DNA of 6,956 bases from an uncultured Eubacteriales bacterium (GTDB lineage: Bacteria; Bacillota; Clostridia; Oscillospirales; Acutalibacteraceae): positions 1-6,956 of the forward strand of contig ONUD01000184.1 in assembly GCA_900320925.1 (NCBI GenBank), read 5' to 3'. Numbering within the stretch: position 1 is the first letter of the stretch; every line of letters starts with the position of its first letter. The position numbers and the translations under genes are program-made. Below, in pieces: positions 1 to 6,879 of this stretch. The notes under the pieces are model-generated. The model saw only the letters and a list, made by a program, of their open reading frames with translations, did not search any database and had not been told where the DNA came from.

Positions 1-3000
1 CCGTCTACATATGTCACCGTGCAGTTGATATATTCGGGAATCAGATATTCGATAGCGTCTACCAGACCATTCACGCCGATTCCGACAATATCATCTTCGT
101 CGGCAACGTCTGCAAGACCGCCTGTTTCGGATGTCCCAATGAATCCCCCGGCATAGCCGTCCTGATAGCCTGACTGAACCGAAAGAAGATTTCTTACATG
201 AGAATCATGTATTTTTGTGCTGTTGCTTTTGGAAACAAACCCTGCTGCGGTGAATTTGAAATGGTTATCGCCGGAATTACTGCCCGCGGTGATGACACGG
301 AAACCATCTTTGATGCCGTTGACGTTGCAGTTGTTGATTTCCACTTCAACGCCTTCTCCAACGGAAAGCAAATTTTCTACTTTCAGGACATTGTTCAGTC
401 CCAACAGATTCAAACTCAATCCGTCACTGTTTGCCAGATCGCCCGGACCGGCACAAGCCGTAAAGCCTGCTGACCGGTTGCCGCCTGCATAGACCAGCTT
501 CAAACGGTTCAATGTCACATCGTCTATCGTTCCGCCTACCGTTGTCCCGAATCCGCCGCCGGCATAATTCTGAGCCGCCGTTACCACATAGCCGTTATCC
601 ACTCCGTCAACCGTCACATCACTGATGGTAAAACCAATAAAATCTCCTACTCCCAGTGTACCGTTGACAACACCTGATACGCTTGCCGTTCCTACATTTC
701 CGGCAATGCCTCCTGCATAGCTTTCATTGGCGACAACGCCCTTTAAATGATTCAGATGATTGCTTCTGATTTCATTTTCTTCCGGCATATCCATTTTGTT
801 GTATTTCCAGAAAGTCAGCTCTCGAAGATATGCCGCCGAGGACTCTGTCAAATACACACCGTCACCTTTGCCGAGAATGCCTCCGACATGCTTTTGACCC
901 GAAACTTCGATTTCTCCGCAGTCAATCTCCACGCCCATAATAGCGGACGGTGCAACACCTGCCAGTGTCAGTATCTGTGCGGAGTTGCTGCTGCTTAAAA
1001 CACTGCCCAGTAAGCCGCCCACTACGCCCAAAAGACTGTACTGTGTGTTAGACTCGCTGGCACCGATTCCCAAAAAATAGCCGAGAGTTGCCAGCCCTGC
1101 AAAACCGCCTATATGGTCACCGCTGCCTCTTACAGACAGTTTGTTATCGACATTTCCCTGTATCGTGCAGTTGACGGCATAACTGTCGCACAATGCACCC
1201 ACAAATCCACCCATGCTGCTTCCGCCGTCAACCACCACATTGGAATTGGTGATAGAACATTCATTCAGTAAACTTTGTTGCTGTATTCTGCTGAAATCCA
1301 ATCCGATTCCCAAATCGGTAATCGTTCCCCTGATTTCGGCATCACGGGAAAGTCCGGCAAAGCCGCCGCCGTATGTTGCTGCATATACATAATAGGTACT
1401 GTTTTTGATTTCACAGTGGTCGATGATGGTTCCCGACTGCTGTCCGATAAATCCGCCTGCAAATTTGGTATCAGCCTGTCCGACCACACCGACAAGACCG
1501 TCTACCGTGGAATTTCTTATGACAGGGCTGATGTAGCCTGTCGGGATGAGATACTGAATAGGCAGGACATTGTTCAGAAGAATCGTAATCAAATCGCCTG
1601 CTCCGAGCCATGGCACCACATTCAAGACCGATGAAAGCACCGTTACCAAGGCATTCAGGAGATTGGTCAAGCCACTGTATTTGGTCGTACCCTCACTGTA
1701 TCCGATAAACCCGCCTGTACGGTCATGGGTGCTGGTGACATTGACGATACCCGTGACGGCACAATCTTCAATCAACGCATCTCCTATGACTTTTCCAGCA
1801 AATGCACCGGTGGCATAATTGGTTTCATCCGATATACGGGCATTCAACAAATTGGACAGTGAATTTTTCAGATTGACATTTCTGAGTCCGACGGCTCTTA
1901 AAAGAAGATCCAATGTTCCGCCTATGCCGTATCCCAGATATCTTAAAAGTCCGCTGATTACCGTCATGTTGGAAGCAGTAAGCCCGTTGGCTTTATTGGT
2001 GACATAGACCTGATTGAGTTCTATATTTTTTACCTGCACCTGCGGAGAAGTCAGACTTCTGCCATCCGTGGTGAGAGTGGCAAAAAATCCTACCCCCATA
2101 TGCTTGGCAACATCAATTGCTTCATTTTCATCTATTTTGATGAGAACATTGGATATGACAGGGCGTGTTTTCGCTGTGATGGAGGTATTGTCCCATATTT
2201 TTCCGTCAACGGCTTTTGCTCCCGTCATGGTGCCGTAAAACATGAGGGGTTCCCAAGTTTTATCGGGTGCCATTGCCCCTCTGCTCAGGTCGATATCACG
2301 GAATACAATATAATTTTCCGTATTGGAATATTCTTTTCCCGTGTCATAGGCATACCCGATTGCACCAACAATTTCTCCCGTGTCCTGATCTTGCCCGTAA
2401 TACGTTATATCGCCTGCAAAATTCTGAAAGGCAAAATCTCTGTTTCCGTTCTGCGACTGCAATAAATCGGCATCACCGCTGTAAACCATGGTCGTTTTGT
2501 CCCTTTGGTAAACAGCCGTATAGACAGGGGCGTTTGTACCGATGGCACGGAGCTGATCTTCGTTTCCTATGAGGATATAGGTGGTGCCGTTTAAATTTTT
2601 AAGAACCTGCCCCTGAAAGTCACGTCCGTCATACTGTACGGAACGGGTATTTCTTAATGCAGGGGTACTTTTTCTGACACTTGCGGAATTTTTGACGGAA
2701 GAATTGAAATACTCCGATAGTACATAGTTATGGCTTCCGCTGTAGGTAAGATATGGCTTGTCCTCTCCGTCAGGGAAAATCAGTTTTCCTGTTCCAAAGG
2801 TATCGGCTTTGGCATCACCGTCAAGAATGGGCTGTCTGTCAGCATCCTTCATTGCCATCACGGCAAGCTGATAGGGATTGTAAAGATATACCGTGTCGGT
2901 TTCGCTGTCGTACAGAGGCATTTGATCAGCTTGTGCGTTTGAGATACGCCCCGAAAAATCATTTGGCAACTGCCATGTGGTATGTTTGGGAAGTGCCATA

Positions 3001-3392
3001 TCATGTGCCAACCGATAGCCGGCACTGGCACTGTATCGTACTATTTCTCCGTTGTCATGAAGCACAGGCTCCCCTTTTCCGACAGCATCGGCTTGGGCAT
3101 CCGTATCCGTAAGGGGCTGATTGCTGCCAATCAGAAGCAGTTGTTCATAATGATAGATAATAATGCTTCCGTTTTCATAAACACTCAGCTTTTCACTTTC
3201 GGACATTTCTATTTCGTGCGGCAAATCATAGGGGATGATCTCCGGTACGCTGTATGCAATCGTCTGAACGTCATCGTTGACGGATATTTCGTTACTTTCC
3301 GCATGATAGTCTGCCATGGGTGTCATCATGCAGCATATCAGAGAAAAAACCACAGCCAATGATATATATCTCTGATATTTTTTGGCTTTCAT
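1..3392 (-). CDS. Large secreted GLUG-like repeat surface protein (adhesin-like), 3' end outside window
   Basis: An open frame of 1130 codons on the minus strand, without a stop, continues past the left edge. The start is set by GGGAGG eight bases upstream of the ATG and by a good signal peptide directly after it: a basic stretch (MKAKKYQRY), a hydrophobic core (ISLAVVFSLICCMM) and a likely cleavage after TPMA. Three related modules follow at roughly residues 75-150, 165-240 and 265-345. Each has a QL-(x)-IG or YQL-type strand and a later Y-x-L strand. Around residues 365-393 comes a DIDLS...WEPLMFYG segment typical of GLUG-type proteins. From about residue 560 onward GGFIG, GGFAG, GGFVG and GGILG units recur, each followed by a strand ending in a polar or Cys residue, as in stacked beta-solenoid repeats. 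No LPXTG or other anchor is seen because the C-terminus is missing. The role is inferred to be surface adhesion or glycan/host contact; no enzymatic motif was recognised. It is transcribed divergently from the acyl-amide operon. Confidence 0.85.
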   Translation of the reverse strand, partial: MKAKKYQRYISLAVVFSLICCMMTPMADYHAESNEISVNDDVQTIAYSVPEIIPYDLPHEIEMSESEKLSVYENGSIIIYHYEQLLLIGSNQPLTDTDAQADAVGKGEPVLHDNGEIVRYSASAGYRLAHDMALPKHTTWQLPNDFSGRISNAQADQMPLYDSETDTVYLYNPYQLAVMAMKDADRQPILDGDAKADTFGTGKLIFPDGEDKPYLTYSGSHNYVLSEYFNSSVKNSASVRKSTPALRNTRSVQYDGRDFQGQVLKNLNGTTYILIGNEDQLRAIGTNAPVYTAVYQRDKTTMVYSGDADLLQSQNGNRDFAFQNFAGDITYYGQDQDTGEIVGAIGYAYDTGKEYSNTENYIVFRDIDLSRGAMAPDKTWEPLMFYGTMTGAKAVDGKIWDNTSITAKTRPVISNVLIKIDENEAIDVAKHMGVGFFATLTTDGRSLTSPQVQVKNIELNQVYVTNKANGLTASNMTVISGLLRYLGYGIGGTLDLLLRAVGLRNVNLKNSLSNLLNARISDETNYATGAFAGKVIGDALIEDCAVTGIVNVTSTHDRTGGFIGYSEGTTKYSGLTNLLNALVTVLSSVLNVVPWLGAGDLITILLNNVLPIQYLIPTGYISPVIRNSTVDGLVGVVGQADTKFAGGFIGQQSGTIIDHCEIKNSTYYVYAATYGGGFAGLSRDAEIRGTITDLGIGLDFSRIQQQSLLNECSITNSNVVVDGGSSMGGFVGALCDSYAVNCTIQGNVDNKLSVRGSGDHIGGFAGLATLGYFLGIGASESNTQYSLLGVVGGLLGSVLSSSNSAQILTLAGVAPSAIMGVEIDCGEIEVSGQKHVGGILGKGDGVYLTESSAAYLRELTFWKYNKMDMPEENEIRSNHLNHLKGVVANESYAGGIAGNVGTASVSGVVNGTLGVGDFIGFTISDVTVDGVDNGYVVTAAQNYAGGGFGTTVGGTIDDVTLNRLKLVYAGGNRSAGFTACAGPGDLANSDGLSLNLLGLNNVLKVENLLSVGEGVEVEINNCNVNGIKDGFRVITAGSNSGDNHFKFTAAGFVSKSNSTKIHDSHVRNLLSVQSGYQDGYAGGFIGTSETGGLADVADEDDIVGIGVNGLVDAIEYLIPEYINCTVTYVD

Positions 3393-3400
3393 GTCCGCCG

Positions 3401-3407
3401 CCTCCCT
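3401..3407 (-). promoter_or_regulatory. Ribosome binding site of the surface protein gene
   Basis: On the minus strand AGGGAGG lies eight bases before the ATG at 3392. This is a near-perfect Shine-Dalgarno sequence at ideal spacing, and it fixes the start just ahead of the signal peptide. Confidence 0.85.
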
Positions 3408-3419
3408 CTTTTTTGGCTG

Positions 3420-3450
3420 CTATCAATGGCACAAATTGGCTCATTGATAG
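3420..3450. repeat. Perfect 9-bp inverted repeat in the surface-gene leader
   Basis: CTATCAATG (3420-3428) is the exact reverse complement of CATTGATAG (3442-3450), with a 13-base spacer. It lies between the predicted minus-strand transcription start (about 3458) and the ribosome binding site (3401-3407). It could therefore be a repressor operator overlapping the start of transcription, or a stem-loop in the 5' leader affecting RNA stability or translation. It is not a terminator, because no T-tract follows on either strand. Confidence 0.6.
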
Positions 3451-3464
3451 AATTGAATATAAAA

Positions 3465-3493
3465 ATTATATCATACAAATAAATTTTATGCAA
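3465..3493 (-). promoter_or_regulatory. Predicted sigma-A promoter of the surface protein gene (extended -10)
   Basis: On the minus strand a consensus TATAAT (3465-3470) is preceded by TGA, forming an extended -10 (TGnTATAAT). Seventeen bases upstream is a weak -35, TTGCAT (3488-3493), which keeps the TTG. An extended -10 commonly compensates for a poor -35. Transcription would begin near 3458, giving a leader of about 65 bases that includes the 9-bp inverted repeat. Confidence 0.6.
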
Positions 3494-3501
3494 TGTTGCA
3501 T
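3488..3501. repeat. 14-bp palindrome over the surface-gene -35 box (operator candidate)
   Basis: ATGCAA (3488-3493), a two-base centre, then TTGCAT (3496-3501) form a perfect inverted repeat with 6-bp arms. One arm is the predicted -35 hexamer of the minus-strand promoter, a position suited to a dimeric repressor. The regulator is unknown and no regulator gene is in the window. Confidence 0.4.
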
Positions 3502-3655
3502 TATTATATTTTTTTGCACACAAAATTATATGTAATTGCCAAAAAAGAATTCTTTTAAATAAAAATGCAGAGGAATTTCAAAAAAATCTTTGCCATATCT
3601 GTCATCGGGCAACCATTCCCGTTGGCACATGAAATAGGATTTTTGTGAATTTGCT

Positions 3656-3663
3656 TATCGATA
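3656..3663. repeat. 8-bp palindrome TATCGATA next to the operon -35 box
   Basis: A perfect 8-bp palindrome ends two bases before the TTGACA hexamer of the plus-strand promoter. It is short and may be chance, but its position immediately upstream of the -35 is where an activator or repressor half-site could sit. Confidence 0.25.
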
Positions 3664-3664
3664 G

Positions 3665-3693
3665 TTGACAATACCATATTGCTATGTTAAAAT
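3665..3693 (+). promoter_or_regulatory. Strong sigma-A promoter of the condensation/ACP/ligase operon
   Basis: A perfect -35 TTGACA (3665-3670) and TAAAAT as -10 (3688-3693) are separated by exactly 17 bases, and TGT directly before the -10 makes it an extended -10. Transcription would start near 3700, leaving a leader of only about 36 bases before the ATG at 3737. The match predicts high basal expression unless a repressor intervenes. It also rules out the in-frame upstream ATG at 3665, which lies inside the promoter. Confidence 0.8.
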
Positions 3694-3720
3694 AATATTG
3701 GAAAGTTATAACAATCAAAA

Positions 3721-3726
3721 AGGAGG
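3721..3726 (+). promoter_or_regulatory. Ribosome binding site deciding the condensation protein start
   Basis: AGGAGG sits ten bases before ATG 3737. The reading frame stays open upstream to an ATG at 3665, but that codon overlaps the -35 box and lacks a ribosome binding site, so 3737 is chosen. Confidence 0.85.
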
Positions 3727-3736
3727 CAAATTCTTT

Positions 3737-5143
3737 ATGGAAAAAATTATAGGCGGCATTAAGCATGACTGCTATCCCCTGACGCCTGCTCAGATGGTGC
3801 ATATGTACACGCTGAACTTCAGCCCTACTCATGAAGTTGTCAACATCGGAACCGGTCAGTTCTTCCAAATCGCAATGAATGTATCCGTCCTGAGAGAAGC
3901 ACTGAACCGTGCCATCGAGCGGTGTGAGTCCATGCGGATGCGAATCTGGCGGGAACCGGAAACAAACCAGCTTTGGCAGTACATCATGCCTTACAAGAAC
4001 CAGTATTTCGAGTACTATGATTTTTCTTCCCTGACAGAGGCAAAGGCACACTCCATTCTCGAAAGATGGACCTCTCAGCCGTTTGATACCTTCGGCGGGG
4101 AATTGTCCAGAATCGTGATTGTGTCCATGCCCGATGGCTATAATGGCTATTACCTGAATGTCCACCATGCCTGTGCTGACTCTTACTCCGTCGTGACCTT
4201 TACTAAGGACGTGATGGATCTGTACTGTCATCTCCTGTACGGCCTGCCCGAACCCGCCCCGCTGACTTCTTATATTGCGTCCGTCAAGAAGGATATGGAA
4301 TATCCCGATACCAAAAAGGCCAAACGTGACGAGGAATTCTGGCACAAAAAACTGGCAGAACCCGAGCCAATCTATACGGACTTTACGGGACCCGGCAGAC
4401 TGATGCAGACCCGTCAGAACAAGAATGACCCTAATTTGAGATGGAGCCTTCTCCCTACAACGGACAGTGCCGGTGCTACGGTGACTTACAGTCTGGATGT
4501 GGAATCCACCGACAAGATCCTTGCCTTTGCGGAGGAATATAATATCCCGACCAGCGTTGTCATCCTCCATGCTATCCGAACCGTGCTGTCTAAGTTCAAT
4601 GAGGAAAACGATGTGACCATCAGGGATTTTATCAGCAGACGTTCTACGCTTCTCAACAAAAAGTGCGGCGGTGTCAGAATGCACTGCCTGCCGCTGAGAA
4701 CCATCATGGATCCGAAAACCACTACCGTTCTGGAGTCGATGGCTATCATCAACAAGGAACAGCAGGATGTGTTCCTCCATGCAGACTATTCTACCTTGAA
4801 GTATTACTATGAGGAACGTGTGGTCTACAAAGGGGATCCGGGGGCTACTTACTTCAGCGTCAGCTTTACTTATCAGCCGGCTACCCGCAAGAGCCTGATT
4901 CCCTATCTGAAAGACATTCCTTTCAAGAGCCGTTGGTACAGCAGCGGCAGACAGCCCCAGCCGTTCTATATTACAGCAATGCACAGACCCGGTGACGGCG
5001 GTTTGAACTTCTACTTCGGCTATCAGAAAGAATCCGCAACCCCCGAAGAAATTGAATTTCTGTACTACTTTGTCGGCAGAGTGCTGTTCAGGAGCATTGA
5101 AAACCCCGACAAGACCGTTCAGGAAATTATGGACATGGTATAA
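3737..5143 (+). CDS. Freestanding NRPS-type condensation (amide synthase) protein
   Basis: This 468-aa protein has the length of one complete condensation domain and nothing else. The family's motifs appear in order: YPLTPAQ near residues 13-19; a C2-like RCESMRMRIW around 62-71; the active-site motif HHACADS at 143-149 with both His residues and Asp148 kept; an FW-x-x-K segment near 201 in the C4 position; GGVRMHCLPLR at 311-321 matching the usual G-x-F-x-N-x-L-P-x-R strand; and an F-x-V-S-F strand near 373. Departures from consensus are Ser149 in place of the Gly of HHxxxDG and no clear DFGWG motif (RWYSSGRQPQPFY near 399-411 lies there). It is predicted to act in the cytoplasm, moving an acyl group from the carrier protein encoded just downstream onto an amine. 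It is the first gene of the operon, with 12 bases to the next start. The donor and amine are not predictable by eye. An O-acyl (ester) product is also possible for this fold. Confidence 0.87.
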   Translation: MEKIIGGIKHDCYPLTPAQMVHMYTLNFSPTHEVVNIGTGQFFQIAMNVSVLREALNRAIERCESMRMRIWREPETNQLWQYIMPYKNQYFEYYDFSSLTEAKAHSILERWTSQPFDTFGGELSRIVIVSMPDGYNGYYLNVHHACADSYSVVTFTKDVMDLYCHLLYGLPEPAPLTSYIASVKKDMEYPDTKKAKRDEEFWHKKLAEPEPIYTDFTGPGRLMQTRQNKNDPNLRWSLLPTTDSAGATVTYSLDVESTDKILAFAEEYNIPTSVVILHAIRTVLSKFNEENDVTIRDFISRRSTLLNKKCGGVRMHCLPLRTIMDPKTTTVLESMAIINKEQQDVFLHADYSTLKYYYEERVVYKGDPGATYFSVSFTYQPATRKSLIPYLKDIPFKSRWYSSGRQPQPFYITAMHRPGDGGLNFYFGYQKESATPEEIEFLYYFVGRVLFRSIENPDKTVQEIMDMV

Positions 5144-5148
5144 AGGAG
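5142..5148 (+). promoter_or_regulatory. Ribosome binding site deciding the ACP start
   Basis: AAAGGAG overlaps the condensation gene's stop codon. It lies one base from ATG 5150 but seven bases from the in-frame ATG 5156, so the second ATG is the likely start. This makes the carrier protein 74 aa rather than 76. Confidence 0.75.
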
Positions 5149-5155
5149 AATGGAT

Positions 5156-5380
5156 ATGTTTGACCAATTAAAAGAAATGATCGTCAACTACGTGGATGCA
5201 GACCCCGACAGCATTGAAATGGATTCCCGATTTGCAGAGGATCTGGGCTTCAATTCCTATGACTATATGTGTATGCTTGGTGACTGTGAGGATGAGTTCG
5301 ACATTGAAATTGATGAATCCGAAGCCGCTAAGAAAAAGACGGTTGGGGAACTGCTGAATTATTTAGAGGAAATGGCATGA
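5156..5380 (+). CDS. Freestanding acyl/peptidyl carrier protein
   Basis: This small, very acidic 74-aa protein has the size and four-helix pattern of an ACP/PCP. The phosphopantetheine site is DLGFNSYD, with Ser34 aligned to the modified serine of the usual DLGxDSLD motif. The neighbouring residues differ: Asn precedes and Tyr follows the Ser, giving NSY instead of DSL. The FAEDLGF segment before it and the acidic DCEDEFDIEIDE helix after it are typical of carrier proteins that dock on basic patches of partner enzymes. It is expected to carry the activated acyl chain as a thioester between the ligase and the condensation protein encoded on either side. Its stop overlaps the ligase start (ATGA), indicating translational coupling. 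A phosphopantetheinyl transferase must be supplied from elsewhere, as none is in the window. It is unlikely to be the housekeeping fatty-acid ACP, given the variant motif and context. Confidence 0.9.
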   Translation: MFDQLKEMIVNYVDADPDSIEMDSRFAEDLGFNSYDYMCMLGDCEDEFDIEIDESEAAKKKTVGELLNYLEEMA

Positions 5381-6873
5381 TAGAAATCACAACTTTAAAA
5401 GAACTGGTGTATCGTGCGGCAGAGAGGTTCGGTGAGGAGCCGTGGGTACGGGAGTACAAGAAAAAAAAGTTCGTGGAACACAGCTACCGACAGTTCAAAG
5501 AGGACTGTGACCGTATCGGTGCATGGCTGAACGAGAAGTTTGAAGGCAGGGTTCATGCGGCTGTGACAGGTCTGACCAGCTATGAATATCTGGTGGCATG
5601 GTTCGGCATACAGGCAGGCGGCAATGTATCCGTCCCGCTGGACTGTGCCAACAGTGCCGAAAAAATCGCCGATGAAATCAACCGCTCCGACAGTGAAGTG
5701 CTGTTTTTTGACGAGCGGCATGAAAATGACCTGGAAACTTTCAAGAACCTTTGTCCGAAAGTAAAGTATTATATCCATGTTCACAAAGATTTGGAAGCCT
5801 TGTTGGAGGAATACAAGGACAAACTGCCCGCCCGCAGTTCCAAAGAAAATGACCTTGCCGCTATCCTGTTTACATCGGGTACGACAGGCCTGAGCAAGGG
5901 TGTCATGCTGACCAACGGCAACCTGATGGACAATACCACCTGTGAACCTGACGAGGGCTTCCACGGCTTTACCAGAATGACGGTGCTGCCGATCCACCAT
6001 GTATTCTGCTTTACCTGTGACATTCTGTGCAGTCTTTGGTACGGCAGAACCATTTGTGTCAATGATTCCCTCATGCGTATCATCAAGAATCTGAAAATCT
6101 ATCGTCCTACCGAAGTGACTTTTGTGCCGATGATTGCAGGCTCCATCCTGACAAGAATGAACCAGATGGCGGAAACCAATCCCGACAAGCTTGCCATTGG
6201 CAGAGAAGTATTCGGAGAGCAGTTCCGTGTGGTTTATACGGGCGGTGCCTATCTCAGCCCCAAAATCATTGACGGCTACAAGGAATTTGGCATTGCCATT
6301 TCGCAGGGCTACGGCATGACGGAATGTTCTCCGAGAATCTGCACGGGCGTCATGAACTGCCCTGAGCCGGAATCTGTCGGCAGGATCGTGCCGCGTTGTG
6401 AAGTGAAAATCGTGGACGGAGAGATATGGGTCAAGAGTCCGTCCGTCATGCAGGGTTACTACAAAAATCCCGAAGAAACTGCCAAATCTTTGACACCTGA
6501 CGGCTGGCTGATGACAGGCGATTTAGGCTATAAAGATGACAAGGGTTATGTGTTCATCACGGGCAGAAAGAAAAACTTGATTATTCTTTCCAACGGGGAA
6601 AATGTATCTCCGGAAGAAATCGAGAATCAGTTTGCCTACTTTGCCCCCATCAAGGAAATCGTGGTCTATGACAGAGAGGGACTGATTACCGCAGAGGTGT
6701 TCCCGAATCCCGACTATGAATCTGCCGACATCAAAGCCGAAATTCAGGCAAAAATTGATGAAGTGAATGACGGCTTCCCTGCTGCCAAGCATATTGTGAA
6801 TCTCGTGATAAGGGACACGGAGTTTGAAAAGACTGCCTCCCGCAAAATTATCCGCTCCAGTGTGACGGGGTGA
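5377..6873 (+). CDS. AMP-forming acyl-ACP ligase (adenylate-forming enzyme)
   Basis: This 498-aa protein of the ANL superfamily is of full length with all core motifs. The phosphate loop FTSGTTGLSKG is at 165-175, an acyl-ligase-like LPIHHVF at 204-210, the ATP-site GYGMTE at 311-316, TGD at 380-382, and the hinge GRKKN at 396-400 followed by NGENVSPEEIE. The catalytic C-terminal lysine is Lys490 in TASRK, where most relatives have TASGK. Predicted reaction: a carboxylic acid plus ATP gives acyl-AMP, which is then loaded onto the ACP encoded upstream. The overall look is closer to fatty-acyl or aryl acid ligases than to NRPS amino-acid adenylation domains, so a fatty acid is the favoured substrate. 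The start is ATG 5377, four bases overlapping the ACP stop, with AGAGGA (5365-5370) six bases upstream. The protein ends eight residues after Lys490, close to where the family normally ends, just before a putative mobile-element end. CoA loading in place of ACP loading remains possible. Confidence 0.88.
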   Translation: MIEITTLKELVYRAAERFGEEPWVREYKKKKFVEHSYRQFKEDCDRIGAWLNEKFEGRVHAAVTGLTSYEYLVAWFGIQAGGNVSVPLDCANSAEKIADEINRSDSEVLFFDERHENDLETFKNLCPKVKYYIHVHKDLEALLEEYKDKLPARSSKENDLAAILFTSGTTGLSKGVMLTNGNLMDNTTCEPDEGFHGFTRMTVLPIHHVFCFTCDILCSLWYGRTICVNDSLMRIIKNLKIYRPTEVTFVPMIAGSILTRMNQMAETNPDKLAIGREVFGEQFRVVYTGGAYLSPKIIDGYKEFGIAISQGYGMTECSPRICTGVMNCPEPESVGRIVPRCEVKIVDGEIWVKSPSVMQGYYKNPEETAKSLTPDGWLMTGDLGYKDDKGYVFITGRKKNLIILSNGENVSPEEIENQFAYFAPIKEIVVYDREGLITAEVFPNPDYESADIKAEIQAKIDEVNDGFPAAKHIVNLVIRDTEFEKTASRKIIRSSVTG

Positions 6874-6879
6874 CATACT

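Larger units (their letters stand above)
3393..3736. other. Divergent intergenic regulatory region
   Basis: This is a 344-base stretch without a convincing gene, strongly AT-rich compared with both flanking coding regions. It holds a minus-strand promoter for the surface protein and a plus-strand promoter for the condensation/ACP/ligase operon. It also contains a 9-bp inverted repeat in the surface-gene leader, a 14-bp palindrome on the surface-gene -35 box, an AT-rich palindrome near the middle and an 8-bp palindrome touching the operon -35 box. No tRNA, riboswitch-like fold or U-tract terminator was recognised. Confidence 0.8.

Noticed and set aside
198..3362. Many plus-strand frames of 60-126 codons in the left half
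   Set aside because: All are opposite the continuous minus-strand surface-protein frame, with no ribosome binding sites or family motifs. The minus frame has a signal peptide and regular repeats.
1..3392. CRISPR array or tandem DNA repeat in the left half
   Set aside because: Repetition is at the protein level (GGFxG units with variable spacing), and no near-identical DNA repeats with regular spacers were seen.
3543..3556. AAAAGAATTCTTTT, a perfect 14-bp palindrome mid-intergenic
   Set aside because: It is low-complexity AT sequence away from both promoters, so chance is a sufficient explanation. It has too little GC for a stable hairpin.
3607..3625. GGGCAACC followed after three bases by its base-by-base complement CCCGTTGG
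   Set aside because: The second copy is the complement without reversal, so it cannot form a hairpin or a symmetric protein site. It is probably coincidence.
3665..3736. A 24-residue N-terminal extension of the condensation protein from ATG 3665
   Set aside because: That ATG is inside the -35/-10 promoter region and has no ribosome binding site; AGGAGG directs initiation to 3737.
3602..5167. A 521-codon open frame on the minus strand across the whole condensation gene
   Set aside because: It is antisense to a gene with clear family motifs, has no ribosome binding site, spans the operon promoter and yields no recognisable domain. It is a codon-bias shadow.
5395..6000. A 201-codon minus-strand frame opposite the ligase
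   Set aside because: It lies wholly antisense to the conserved N-terminal half of the ligase, including its phosphate loop, and resembles no family.
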